DNA of 64,000 bases, from positions 2,232,001 through 2,296,000 of the forward strand of contig NZ_CP154879.1 of the NCBI RefSeq assembly GCF_039614765.1, in the 5' to 3' direction. Shown here piece by piece: positions 37,280-45,682 of the stretch (positions within the stretch are counted from its first letter, which is position 1; each line of letters opens with the position of its first letter). This DNA comes from Castellaniella sp. MT123. GTDB taxonomy: Bacteria; Pseudomonadota; Gammaproteobacteria; Burkholderiales; Burkholderiaceae_B. The notes beneath the pieces were generated by a model, which saw nothing but the letters and a program-made list of their open reading frames with translations, was not told where the DNA came from and did no database searches. The translations under genes were made by a program, and so were the position numbers.

Positions 37280-37714
37280 ATGAGCCATTCCGTACTTGTC
37301 ACATTGCACCTGTTTGCCGCCATCATGTTCGTGGGCACGGTATTTTTCGAAGTCCTGATCCTGGAAGGCATCCGCAAGCCGCTGGGCCGGGAGACGATGC
37401 GCAACGTGGAACTGGCCATCGGCCGACGGGCCCGGCGCATCATGCCCTTCGTCATGATCGTGCTGTTCGGCGCGGGCCTGAGCATGGCCTGGCAGTTCCG
37501 GGAAGCGCTGGCCCAGCCCTTCGCCAGCCATTTCGCCACGCTGCTGTGGATCAAGATCATCCTGGCTTTCAGCGTCCTGGGGCATTTCATCTTCGCCATG
37601 GTCATGAGCGGGACGGGCCGCCTGAAATCACGGCACTTCCAGATCATCCACCTGAGTGTCTTCTGCCACGTCGTGCTGATCGTGTTTCTGGCCAAGGCCA
37701 TGTTTTATCTGTAA
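37280..37714 (+). CDS. CopD-family small integral membrane protein
   Basis: 144 residues with four predicted membrane helices. The first carries SVLVTLHLFAAIMFVGTVFFEVL, with a histidine in the position typical of the CopD superfamily; further histidines follow in FSVLGHFIF and QIIHLSVFCHVV. CopD-like proteins are linked to copper or haem handling in the inner membrane, but members this short are uncharacterised. The start at M of MSHSVLV was chosen because the upstream 14 codons of the open frame are unlike a membrane protein. It is divergent from the lipoprotein gene. Confidence 0.7.
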   Translation: MSHSVLVTLHLFAAIMFVGTVFFEVLILEGIRKPLGRETMRNVELAIGRRARRIMPFVMIVLFGAGLSMAWQFREALAQPFASHFATLLWIKIILAFSVLGHFIFAMVMSGTGRLKSRHFQIIHLSVFCHVVLIVFLAKAMFYL

Positions 37715-37835
37715 AGACGGTCCGTGGCAGAAAGAACGCGTCATTTTCGAGACACGTGCAATCCAATACCATCATAAAGGCCTCATAAGCCCGGAATAAT
37801 GCTTGGAAGCCCACAGGCCTTACGCTAGACTTGAA

Positions 37836-37864
37836 GGCGTGCGATATTCATGATATTGCACGCC
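37836..37864. other. 12-bp inverted repeat upstream of the histone-like gene
   Basis: The arms 37836-37847 and 37853-37864 pair with a single G-T wobble around loop TCATG. The hairpin lies 82 nt before the histone H1-like start and 122 nt after the CopD-like stop. No T-run follows. It could be an operator, a leader hairpin or a weak terminator. Confidence 0.5.
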
Positions 37865-37945
37865 TGCGCCATTTGAGATGGGCCGCACGTTGCGTGGGGG
37901 TCATATCAAATGGGTGGACGTTTCCTTTCGACCCCAAGGAGCAAA

Positions 37946-38728
37946 ATGATGGCACTCGCCAAAAAGGCCTCGGTCACACCCCCCGGAAAATCTGCCCCCG
38001 CCAAAAAACCCGCAGCCAGCGCAGTGAAGGCAGCGGCCGCGAAACCCGCCGCCTCGACCGCGAAAAAGGCGCCGGCCGCTAAAAAGGCCGCCCCGGTGGC
38101 AAAAGCCGCTGCCAAAGCCAGCCCGGTGAAAGCTGCCGCCAAAAAAGCCCCGGCGGCTTCGGCGAAACCAGCGCCCGCCAAAAAGGCGGCCAGTCCCGCC
38201 AAGGCAGCATCCACAAAGCCGGCCGCAGCCAAGGCACCCGCAGCCGCCAAGAAACCCGTAGCCGCCAAAGCCCCTGCCAAAAAACCCGCCGCGAAGGCCG
38301 CGACCAAGGCTTCAGCCCCGAAGGGCGCGACCGCCAGCAAGGCAACGAAGGCGTCCCCCGCAAAATCCGCTGCCACGAAATCTAGCGGCACAACCGCGAA
38401 GACCGCCGCCGCAAAGGCCCCCGCCAAGGCGGGCAGCACAGCAACAACCGCCAAAAAGGCAGCCAGCCCCGCAGCAAAGGCAACAGCCGCCAAAAAGACC
38501 ACTGCGAAGACAGTCGCCGCGCCTGCGGCTGCTGCCAGGAAACCGGCGGCTGCCGCCAAAGCCCCCGCCGTGAAGACAACAGCCACAAAGGGTGCGGCGG
38601 CCAAAAAAGGGGCAAAAACGGCAACCGTGAAGAAAGCGGCCACCAAACCCGCCACGCCCGCGCCAGACGCACGGACGGACGTGAACCCGGGTGGCAACTG
38701 GCCCTTCCCGACTTCGACGCGCCCCTGA
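37946..38728 (+). CDS. Histone H1-like, Ala/Lys/Pro-rich nucleoid protein
   Basis: A 260-residue low-complexity protein composed almost entirely of Ala, Lys and Pro in irregular repeats such as AAKKAP, KAAAKAPA and AKKPA. It ends in a distinct tail (DARTDVNPGGNWPFPTSTRP). It resembles the C-terminal arm of eukaryotic H1 and the BpH1/BpH2-type proteins of Bordetella, which bind DNA and vary in length between strains. A strong AAGGAG lies four bases before the first of two adjacent ATGs. The strand-complement frame is also open over this region, an artefact of the repeats. Confidence 0.85.
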   Translation: MMALAKKASVTPPGKSAPAKKPAASAVKAAAAKPAASTAKKAPAAKKAAPVAKAAAKASPVKAAAKKAPAASAKPAPAKKAASPAKAASTKPAAAKAPAAAKKPVAAKAPAKKPAAKAATKASAPKGATASKATKASPAKSAATKSSGTTAKTAAAKAPAKAGSTATTAKKAASPAAKATAAKKTTAKTVAAPAAAARKPAAAAKAPAVKTTATKGAAAKKGAKTATVKKAATKPATPAPDARTDVNPGGNWPFPTSTRP

Positions 38729-38737
38729 ACCGAAAGC

Positions 38738-38769
38738 CCCGCGCCAGACCGTTACGGATCTGGCGCGGG
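38738..38769. terminator. Terminator-like hairpin after the histone-like gene
   Basis: A perfect 11-bp GC-rich stem (38738-38748 with 38759-38769) with a 10-nt loop, starting 10 nt past the stop. There is no T-run, so termination is only suggested. Confidence 0.5.
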
Positions 38770-38894
38770 ATACCACGCCCGCAGTCAATCCCAATCCGCT
38801 GGGGTCGTGTGTCTGGATCGAACGGGACGCCCGGTTGCGGCGCCTTTTGCGCTAATGCGACAATGTCCAACCTACTGCTGTCTGTGAGCAAGGC

Positions 38895-39461
38895 ATGGCC
38901 CGTGACATTCTGATTTTCCTGATCGACATCGTATTTCAGCTCTTTGGCATCGCATTGATTCTGCGGGCCTGGATTTTTGCAATCCGCCTGCATCCCTTCA
39001 ATCCGTATTCCCAGGCCGTCCTGCGTGTCACCGACTGGCTGGTGCAGCCCATCCGCCGCGTGGTGCCGGTCAGCGGGCGCTTTGACTGGCCCAGCATCCT
39101 GGCGTGCTGGGTGACGGGCATGGTTTATCTGCTGCTGACCTGGCTGATCGCCATGGGCGGCATGTTGCCGCCGGCCTCGGCCATTGGCGCGGTCCTGCTG
39201 ACCGGCCTGCTGATCGGCCTGAAGTGGCTGTTCAACGTGATCGTCTGGGTCACGTTGATCCAGGCCGTCCTGTCGTGGATCAACCCGTTGTCGCCCATCA
39301 TGCCGGTGCTCTACACCCTGACGGCCCCGTTGCTGGACCCGATCCGGCGCATGCTGCCCCGGATGGGCGGACTGGATCTGTCGCCGCTGGTGTTGCTGGT
39401 GATCGCCCAGATCGTCATGATGATCCTGAACCACCTGGCGTTCTCGACCTTCGGCGCCTGA
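38895..39461 (+). CDS. yggT: YggT-family integral membrane protein
   Basis: 188 residues with two similar YggT halves, each with paired membrane helices. The family motif is visible as LRAWIFAIRLHPFNPYSQAVLRVTDWLVQPIRRVVP in the first half. In the second it recurs as AVLSWINPLSPIMPVLYTLTAPLLDPIRRMLPRMGG. Members are implicated in osmotic stress and cell division in several bacteria. It stands alone here with its own terminator. Confidence 0.92.
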   Translation: MARDILIFLIDIVFQLFGIALILRAWIFAIRLHPFNPYSQAVLRVTDWLVQPIRRVVPVSGRFDWPSILACWVTGMVYLLLTWLIAMGGMLPPASAIGAVLLTGLLIGLKWLFNVIVWVTLIQAVLSWINPLSPIMPVLYTLTAPLLDPIRRMLPRMGGLDLSPLVLLVIAQIVMMILNHLAFSTFGA

Positions 39462-39490
39462 ATTCGGCGCCCACGGTGCCATCCGGAAGC

Positions 39491-39517
39491 GTGCGCAGCC
39501 CACTGCGCACACTTTTT
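39491..39517 (+). terminator. Rho-independent terminator of yggT
   Basis: An 8-bp stem (GTGCGCAG with CTGCGCAC) and 4-nt loop, then TTTTT at 39513-39517, 30 nt after the yggT stop. Confidence 0.88.
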
Positions 39518-39519
39518 CA

Positions 39520-40017
39520 TTACATGGGCACGACGCGGGTGGGGCCTGCGCCGCTGATGACCTGCACACGCTGGCCGGAACTGAGCGGAATGTCGTTGGC
39601 CTGCGCAATCACGCGCGTTTCGCCATTGTCCAGGCGCACGGTGATTTCCAGGCCCTGCGTCTTGCCGACCTGATTTTCGACCGCGTTACCCGCCAGACCG
39701 CCCAACAGGGCGCCACCGATGGTGGTCAGGATCTGGCCCTTACCACCACCGATCGTGTTGCCCGCGACCCCGCCCAGCGCCGCGCCGCCCAGGGCACCGA
39801 TGCCGGAGGATTTGTCTGTCTGGATCGTGACGGGACGCACCGACACCACCGTGCCGTAGCGCACGATCTGTTCTTGCTGGGCCTGGCCATAGTTATAGAC
39901 GGATCCGGAGGCCGACTGGTTGGCGCAGCCGGCCAGCACCAGCAGCGACAGGGAGAACCCCGCAACCGCTGTCAGACGCGTGGCCCGTGATTGAAGAGAT
40001 GACCTGAAGGTCGCCAT
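39520..40017 (-). CDS. SlyB/PcP-type outer membrane lipoprotein with glycine zipper
   Basis: 165 residues. The signal peptide ends at lipobox LAGC (SLSLLVLAGCANQ). A glycine-zipper 2TM segment follows: GIGALGGAALGGVAGNTIGGGKGQ and TTIGGALLGGLAGNAVENQVG. The C-terminal part is a small beta domain (EITVRLDNGETRVIAQ). This is the plan of SlyB/PcP lipoproteins, which help outer-membrane integrity under cation stress. Tail-to-tail with yggT; its own start is 40 nt from the PfkB gene stop. Confidence 0.9.
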   Translation of the reverse strand: MATFRSSLQSRATRLTAVAGFSLSLLVLAGCANQSASGSVYNYGQAQQEQIVRYGTVVSVRPVTIQTDKSSGIGALGGAALGGVAGNTIGGGKGQILTTIGGALLGGLAGNAVENQVGKTQGLEITVRLDNGETRVIAQANDIPLSSGQRVQVISGAGPTRVVPM

Positions 40018-40056
40018 GAGAAGACTCCTGAAAAAACGAACAACAGTCGGAGCAGA

Positions 40057-41010
40057 TCAGGCGAGGCTGCCCGCATCGACGCCATAGTGCGTACGCAGCA
40101 TCGTCGCAATCTGAATGCGCGACGGGCAGTGATTCTGCGGACCTTGACTGGCAATTTTAAAGCCCCCCATCACGTTCGCCAAGCAGCAGGCGTCGCGCAG
40201 GGACCAATCATTCACGAGACCATACAGCAGTCCGGCCCGGTGCGCATCGCCGCAACCGGTCGGATCGACGACCTGGGTGACCGGTACCGGCGGGATGTCC
40301 GTCTGCCCGCCCTGGGCATACAGGGTGGCGCCCTGCGAGCCCCGAGTGACGACGGCGGCTTGCAGACCCTCCGAGAGCGTCAGGATGGACTGTCCCATGC
40401 GGTCCTCGATCACGCTGGCTTCGTAATCGTTGGCCGTCAGAATGTCGGCCATGTCCAGCATGCGGCGCAGGTCGTCTCCATCGAACAGCGGCATGGCCTG
40501 CCCCAGGTCAAAGATGAAGGGGATGCCGGCAGCCTTCAGGCGCCCGGCGTGCGCGAACATGCCATCCTTCGAGTCGGGCGACACGATGGCCCAGCGGGCG
40601 GCATGGCCACTGAGATCGTTCTCCGCCGAACGCAGCATGGCCCCCGGATGAAAGGACGCAATCTGACTGTTGTCCAGGTCCGTCGTGATGTAGCACTGGG
40701 CCGTATAGGTATCGGGCAGCACCCGCACCAGGCTGTCATCGATCCCCAGATCACGCAGCCGCTGCAGATAGTCCTCCGCGTCCTGGCCGACTGTGCCGAC
40801 CGGCACGGGATGACCGCCCAGCAGCTTCAGGTTGTAGGCGATATTGCCGGCACAGCCGCCGAATTCCTTGCGCAGCGTGGGCACGAAAAAAGAAACGCTC
40901 AGCGATTTCAGGCTGTCGGACAGAATGTGGTCACGAAACCGCCCTTCGAACACGGCAATCGTGTCGAATGCGATGGAACCACAGATCAGAACGTCCTTGG
41001 TCGGGGTCAT
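40057..41010 (-). CDS. PfkB-family carbohydrate/nucleoside kinase
   Basis: 317 residues of ribokinase fold: GSIAFDTIAVFEGRF and FGGCAGNIAYNLKLLGG at the N-terminus, and the signature-2 region DPTGCGDAHRAGLLYG near the C-terminus. The aspartate expected as catalytic base is present, but the anion-hole sequence is GCGD rather than GAGD, and His replaces the usual Phe or Tyr. Closely related proteins are often annotated adenosine kinase-like; the substrate is uncertain. It lies 8 nt downstream of the DUF3426 gene and may be its transcript partner. Confidence 0.88.
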   Translation of the reverse strand: MTPTKDVLICGSIAFDTIAVFEGRFRDHILSDSLKSLSVSFFVPTLRKEFGGCAGNIAYNLKLLGGHPVPVGTVGQDAEDYLQRLRDLGIDDSLVRVLPDTYTAQCYITTDLDNSQIASFHPGAMLRSAENDLSGHAARWAIVSPDSKDGMFAHAGRLKAAGIPFIFDLGQAMPLFDGDDLRRMLDMADILTANDYEASVIEDRMGQSILTLSEGLQAAVVTRGSQGATLYAQGGQTDIPPVPVTQVVDPTGCGDAHRAGLLYGLVNDWSLRDACCLANVMGGFKIASQGPQNHCPSRIQIATMLRTHYGVDAGSLA

Positions 41011-41018
41011 TGATATCC

Positions 41019-42038
41019 TTAGGGAAAAAACAGATCGAGCTGATAGCCGTTGATGTGCAGGCCGGTCAGGGTCAGGGGCACCCGCACCAGGGCCTCGCCA
41101 TGGGCCGCAAAGGGCTGCCTGGCCGCATCAGCACCCAGATAATCCTCAGGAGAAAGATTGCGCCGCACCAACAGAGTGCCCGCGCTGTCCTTGAGATCCA
41201 GGACCAGCGTCGGCCATTCCTGGGGGCGGTCGTCCTGGTTCCGCAGGGTCAGCCGCAGGGTGAAACGCTGCTGTGTCTGATCATCGGTGCCTGAGGATGA
41301 TGGCGTGCTCCCGCTGGCTGAATGAACAGCGCCCGTGCCCGACGCCTGGGGCGCCGCGTCCTGGACCTGCAGGGCAGAGCCGGTGATGCTCAGTTTCGTA
41401 ATGTCCCTGGCGTAGGCCACCTTGCAGCGCAACGGCACGCAGGCCTGTTCCAGCAGAGGGCGCAACGACGGGATCGTCCGGGCGATCTGGGCACGATATA
41501 CGTAGACCAGCTGCGCCCCCGCCACCAGGACCAGCGCCAGCAGCAGCACGCCCGCCACGAACCGCACGACTCTGGTCCACCAGGCGGGGGACTCGTCCGC
41601 TTGCAGCAACGGCGCCGCTGTGCCGCCCTGCCCGCGATATCCGGGCCGGGCCTCGACGACGAAGGGCTCAGGTGGCTCGACCGACCACGCACGCGGTTCT
41701 TCATGCCCTTCGGGTTGGGACAGGATCGACCCGGCCGCCGGCACATCCCGACCGGACCGGAAAACCTGCGGGCTCACCGGAGCGGAAGGCTCCGCGTCCC
41801 AATGATCCGATGCCGCCACCCAGGGGGTATCCACAGAAGACGGATCGACGGGCGCGGAGACGACAGGCGCCGCCCGGTCGACCGGTGCCTCACCCGACGC
41901 ATCGGAGACGACCTCGGCATAGCCATCGAAAATATGCGAGCACTGAATGCAGCGGATATAGCCCTTGCGCAGCTGCAGATCCGACAGACTGGCTTGGAAT
42001 ATCGTGCCGCACTGCGGGCAGCGCGTGGTCAGGTCCAT
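41019..42038 (-). CDS. Zinc-ribbon and DUF3426 domain membrane protein
   Basis: 339 residues. It starts MDLTTRCPQCGTIFQ, and the second pair is IRCIQCSHIF: a zinc ribbon of the MJ0042 type. A low-complexity linker leads to one membrane helix (FVAGVLLLALVLVAGAQLVYVY). The C-terminal DUF3426 domain is seen in RFTLRLTLRNQDDRPQEWPTLVLDLKD. The function is unknown. The position directly after prmA is conserved in betaproteobacteria. The longest frame begins inside prmA and was trimmed to the zinc ribbon. Confidence 0.87.
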   Translation of the reverse strand: MDLTTRCPQCGTIFQASLSDLQLRKGYIRCIQCSHIFDGYAEVVSDASGEAPVDRAAPVVSAPVDPSSVDTPWVAASDHWDAEPSAPVSPQVFRSGRDVPAAGSILSQPEGHEEPRAWSVEPPEPFVVEARPGYRGQGGTAAPLLQADESPAWWTRVVRFVAGVLLLALVLVAGAQLVYVYRAQIARTIPSLRPLLEQACVPLRCKVAYARDITKLSITGSALQVQDAAPQASGTGAVHSASGSTPSSSGTDDQTQQRFTLRLTLRNQDDRPQEWPTLVLDLKDSAGTLLVRRNLSPEDYLGADAARQPFAAHGEALVRVPLTLTGLHINGYQLDLFFP

Positions 42039-42054
42039 GCCCGGCCTCCGCCCA

Positions 42055-42969
42055 TCAGCCTTTCCGGCCTGCCAGGCAGACCCAGCCATCGCGGGCCGCC
42101 CAGACCGTCAGCGGCAGCCAGGGCGCATAGGCTTGCGCCACTTCGCCCGCCTGGCGCTCCAGGACACCAGACAGTACCAGCGAGCCGCCGGCCGCCACGC
42201 GGCCCGAGAGCATGGGTGCCAGCACCTTCAGGGGATTGGACAGGATATTGGCCACCACGACCTGGCTGGTGCCAGGCGGCAGATCATCCGGCAGGCAGGC
42301 CTGCACCTGTACCTGATTGACGGCGGCGTTCTGTGTCGTTGCCAGCACGGCCTGCTCGTCAATGTCCACACCCCGGGTAGGCCCGGCGCCCAGCAACCGG
42401 GCCGCGATGGCGAGGATGCCCGAGCCGCAGCCGTAATCCAGCACGGTCTGTCCGTCCGTCAGGTTGGCGGCGAGCCATTCCAGACACAGATGCGTGGTGG
42501 GATGGCTACCGGTGCCGAAGGCCAGCCCAGGGTCCAGTTCGATGCGCACGATGCCGTCCTGGCGGCCTGCCGCCGGCAGGTCGGTATCCTCGCGGTGCCA
42601 GCTGGGGATGATCCAGATCCGGTCGCCCACGGCAATGGGACCAAACTGGGACTGCGTCAGCCGTACCCAGTCCGCGTCAGGAACCTCGCGCAGCGCCCAG
42701 TCACCGGTGGCCGGTGATGGACCAGCCAGGCCATCGAGCGCCGCCAGCAGATGCGCCGGGTCGTCACCGTCGGCCAGCAGGGCCACCAGCCGGTTGTTCC
42801 GCCAGGCCAGGGTTTCGGGTTCCGTACCGGGTTCACCGAACAGGGCCTGTTCGCGATCCGTATCGCCGTCGGCGTCCTCGACGGATACCGACAGAGCCCC
42901 CGCTTCGAGCAGTGCGTCGGACCAGGCTTCCGCCTGATCTTCCGTGCAACTGAGCACCAATTCCCGCAT
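42055..42969 (-). CDS. prmA: Ribosomal protein L11 methyltransferase PrmA
   Basis: A 304-residue SAM-dependent enzyme that trimethylates L11. Motif I is VLDYGCGSGILAIAA, preceded by FGTGSHPTTHLCLEWL, and the NIL motif appears as VANILSNPL. A small N-terminal L11-recognition domain precedes the catalytic fold. It lies 9 nt after accC on the same strand, the accB-accC-prmA order. Confidence 0.96.
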   Translation of the reverse strand: MRELVLSCTEDQAEAWSDALLEAGALSVSVEDADGDTDREQALFGEPGTEPETLAWRNNRLVALLADGDDPAHLLAALDGLAGPSPATGDWALREVPDADWVRLTQSQFGPIAVGDRIWIIPSWHREDTDLPAAGRQDGIVRIELDPGLAFGTGSHPTTHLCLEWLAANLTDGQTVLDYGCGSGILAIAARLLGAGPTRGVDIDEQAVLATTQNAAVNQVQVQACLPDDLPPGTSQVVVANILSNPLKVLAPMLSGRVAAGGSLVLSGVLERQAGEVAQAYAPWLPLTVWAARDGWVCLAGRKG

Positions 42970-42978
42970 GTCGATGCC

Positions 42979-44325
42979 TCAGGTCCGCTGCGCGAGCTTG
43001 TGTTCGAGGTAATGGATGCTGGTGCCACCCTCGATGAAATTCGCATCCTGTAGCAATTCCCGATGCAGCGGGATGTTCGTGCGCACGCCCTCGACGATCA
43101 TTTCCGACAGGGCGATATCCATCCGCATCATGGCTTGGTGGCGGTCATCCCCATAGGTGATGAGCTTGGCCACCATCGAGTCGTAGTACGGCGGAACCGT
43201 GTAGCCCGTGAAGACGTGCGAATCCATCCGCACCCCGGGGCCGCCAGGCACGTGCCAGTTGGTGACCTTGCCGGGGCTGGGTGTGAATTTATACGGGTCT
43301 TCCGCATTGATGCGGCATTCGATCGCATGCCCGCGCAGATGGATGTCCCGCTGGCGCAGGGTGAATTTTTCCCCGGCGGCGATGCGGATCTGCTGCTGGA
43401 CCAGATCGATCCCCGTGATCATCTCGGTGATCGTGTGTTCGACCTGGATGCGGGTGTTCATCTCGATGAAGAAGAACTCGCCGTTCTCGTACAGGAACTC
43501 GAAGGTACCCGCGCCGCGATACCGCATCTGACAGCAGGCTTCGGCGCAGCGTTCGCCGATGCGCTCGATCAGCGCCCGCTCGACGCCGGGTGCCGGCGCT
43601 TCCTCGATGATCTTCTGGTGACGGCGCTGCATGGAGCAGTCGCGCTCGCCCAGCCACACGGCCTTGCCCTCGCCGTCGGCCAGGACCTGGATTTCGATGT
43701 GACGCGGGTTTTCCAGGAATTTTTCCAGGTAGACCTCGGGGTTGTTGAAGGCCACCTCGGCTTCCGTGCGCGTCATGGCCACGGCATTGATCAGCGCACT
43801 GGCTTCATAGACGACGCGCATGCCGCGCCCGCCGCCACCGCCCGCAGCCTTGATGATGACCGGATAGCCGACTTGCTCGGCGATCCGCTGGATTTCCGCC
43901 GAGTCGTCCGGCAGCGCACCGCCTGAGCCGGGCACCACCGGCACGCCGGCGGCGATCATCGCCTGCTTGGCGCAGACCTTGTCGCCCATGGTGCGGATGC
44001 TTTCGGGCCGGGGGCCGATGAACACGAAGCCGCTTTTTTCCACGCGATCGGCGAAATCGGCGTTTTCGGACAGAAAACCGTAACCCGGATGGATGGCCTC
44101 GGCATCGGTGACTTCAGCAGCCGAAATCAGGGCCGGCATGTTCAGGTAGCTGTCGCGCGGCGATGCGGGCCCGATGCACACGGATTCGTCGGCCAGACGC
44201 ACGTATTTGGCCTCGCGATCGGCCTCGGAATGGACCACCACCGTCTTGATGCCCATCTCACGGCAGGCGCGCTGTATCCGCAGGGCGATCTCCCCACGAT
44301 TGGCAATCAGTATCTTTTCGAACAT
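42979..44325 (-). CDS. accC: Biotin carboxylase subunit of acetyl-CoA carboxylase
   Basis: 448 residues with the full ATP-grasp set: [15 protein letters not shown], the glycine-rich loop [27 protein letters not shown] and [15 protein letters not shown]. It carboxylates the biotin carried by AccB, the first committed step of fatty-acid synthesis. The start lies 3 nt after accB, so the two are coupled. Confidence 0.98.
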   Translation of the reverse strand: MFEKILIANRGEIALRIQRACREMGIKTVVVHSEADREAKYVRLADESVCIGPASPRDSYLNMPALISAAEVTDAEAIHPGYGFLSENADFADRVEKSGFVFIGPRPESIRTMGDKVCAKQAMIAAGVPVVPGSGGALPDDSAEIQRIAEQVGYPVIIKAAGGGGGRGMRVVYEASALINAVAMTRTEAEVAFNNPEVYLEKFLENPRHIEIQVLADGEGKAVWLGERDCSMQRRHQKIIEEAPAPGVERALIERIGERCAEACCQMRYRGAGTFEFLYENGEFFFIEMNTRIQVEHTITEMITGIDLVQQQIRIAAGEKFTLRQRDIHLRGHAIECRINAEDPYKFTPSPGKVTNWHVPGGPGVRMDSHVFTGYTVPPYYDSMVAKLITYGDDRHQAMMRMDIALSEMIVEGVRTNIPLHRELLQDANFIEGGTSIHYLEHKLAQRT

Positions 44326-44328
44326 GGC

Positions 44329-44772
44329 TCAGGCAATGATGAACAGGGGTTGGCCGTATTCCACCGGCTCGCCGTTTTCGACCAGGATTTCCTTGACCAC
44401 GCCGGACTTGTCAGCCTCGATCTCGTTGAGCAGTTTCATGGCCTCGATGATGCACAGGGGATCGCCTTCCTTGACGGTCTGGCCGACTTCGACGAAGGCC
44501 GGCGAATTGGGGTTCGGCGAACGGTAGAAGGTGCCGACCATCGGGGCCTTCACGGGGTGGCCCTGCGGCACGACCACAGGCGCCGGCGCGACGGCCGCGC
44601 CCGCGGCAGCCATAACCTGGGCGGGAGCGGGGGCCATCGGGGCGGGTGCAACCATGGGGGTCTGGGAGAACTTGACGATGCGGACCTTGCCTTCGCCTTC
44701 GGTGATCTCGAGTTCGGCGATTCCCGAATCGGCCACCAGGTCGATCAGCGTTTTCAGTTTTCTGAGATCCAT
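44329..44772 (-). CDS. accB: Biotin carboxyl carrier protein of acetyl-CoA carboxylase
   Basis: 147 residues. An N-terminal dimerisation segment ([23 protein letters not shown]) is followed by an Ala/Pro linker (residues ~40-70) and a biotinyl domain with Lys113 in [13 protein letters not shown] lies upstream of the chosen ATG, and the much longer open frame before it is not credible. A 268-nt leader region precedes it with an inverted repeat next to the ribosome binding site. In many relatives aroQ sits at this point, but it is absent here. Confidence 0.97.
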   Translation of the reverse strand: MDLRKLKTLIDLVADSGIAELEITEGEGKVRIVKFSQTPMVAPAPMAPAPAQVMAAAGAAVAPAPVVVPQGHPVKAPMVGTFYRSPNPNSPAFVEVGQTVKEGDPLCIIEAMKLLNEIEADKSGVVKEILVENGEPVEYGQPLFIIA

Positions 44773-44790
44773 GAGAAATGATTCCTGTGT

Positions 44791-44923
44791 GCAGGCCCCC
44801 GGCGAGGTAGACCGTTCATGATTGAATTCGGGCGGCAGAAACAAATACGCCGTCGGTCCGTCCCCGGAAAACGGGGGGGAATCCACGACGGCCACATTCG
44901 CAGTGCAACGACCGGGGGCCTGC
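44791..44923 (-). promoter_or_regulatory. Possible long-range hairpin in the accB leader
   Basis: A perfect 12-bp inverted repeat (GCAGGCCCCCGG at 44791-44802, complement at 44912-44923), 109 nt apart. The start-proximal arm ends four bases from the accB AGGA ribosome binding site. If both arms are transcribed they could pair and affect translation. No known leader family was recognised. Confidence 0.35.
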
Positions 44924-45040
44924 GAAAAACACAGTCACGACCCGATCGCGTCAGCCCTTCAAAGCGCCTTTTTACGCTAAAACCGTCGATTTGTCCATTA
45001 AAACAGGGGCAGCCGACGTTTCAGACCTTTAAATTGAAAC

Positions 45041-45535
45041 TTAAAGTATCCTGGTCAGGCGTTGTTGCACGTCATCGGGCTTGAGCTCGCCGATCACGGT
45101 GGAATCCACTCGCCCCTGACGATCGAACAGGACGCTGAAGGGTAACCCACCGCCCTTGTTGCCGAGATCACGCATGAGAGGAATACCCTGGGTCCCGGTC
45201 AGCAGCAAAGGATAGGAAACTTTTATCCTGTCCAGGAAACGCAGGATATTGGCGCGCGTATCGATGGCCAGCCCCAGCACGACCAGGTCTGGATGCTGAT
45301 GATGCAACGATTCGAGCAACGGCATTTCCCGCACGCAGGGCGCACACCAGCTGGCCCAGAAATTCATCAGCACCGGACGGCCCACATACCCCGAAAGGGG
45401 CTGGCTGGCGCCCTGAAGATTGTCGAACGAACGGCCAAAGACTGGATTTGCCGGGAGCATCGACGCGAGGGCCCGATCCGGTCCGATGATCACGCCCGCC
45501 AGCGCCGCCACGCGCAGAAATGTCCGCCTGTCCAT
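45041..45535 (-). CDS. TlpA/ResA-like thiol:disulfide oxidoreductase
   Basis: 164 residues. The N-terminus (MDRRTFLRVAALAGVI) has a twin-arginine-like export signal. A thioredoxin fold follows with WCAPC (Cys64, Cys67) in FWASWCAPCVREMPLL, and the cis-proline region GLPFSVLFDRQG. It probably keeps periplasmic cysteines reduced, for instance for cytochrome c maturation; this is family knowledge. It sits between mpl and accB, where relatives have a similar gene. Confidence 0.88.
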   Translation of the reverse strand: MDRRTFLRVAALAGVIIGPDRALASMLPANPVFGRSFDNLQGASQPLSGYVGRPVLMNFWASWCAPCVREMPLLESLHHQHPDLVVLGLAIDTRANILRFLDRIKVSYPLLLTGTQGIPLMRDLGNKGGGLPFSVLFDRQGRVDSTVIGELKPDDVQQRLTRIL

Positions 45536-45682
45536 CTAAAAAGCATGCTCCACGCTATGTCACCCGCCGCGCGGCACGCACGCCGCCCTGATTCGTCGGG
45601 CACGGCAAGTCACCGGGACAAGGCCGTGCCGCTGGCCCATTCATCATAGCATTGGGCCCTACAATACAGGCCGGAGGATGCG

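Noticed and set aside
37831-38082. 83-codon frame starting upstream of the histone-like gene
   Set aside because: It overlaps the start of the histone-like gene in another frame, has no ribosome binding site and no family similarity.
37906-38697. Very hydrophobic Ala/Phe/Leu-rich minus-strand frame opposite the histone-like gene
   Set aside because: It is the complement of Ala-Lys repeats; a strong ribosome binding site supports the plus-strand gene instead.
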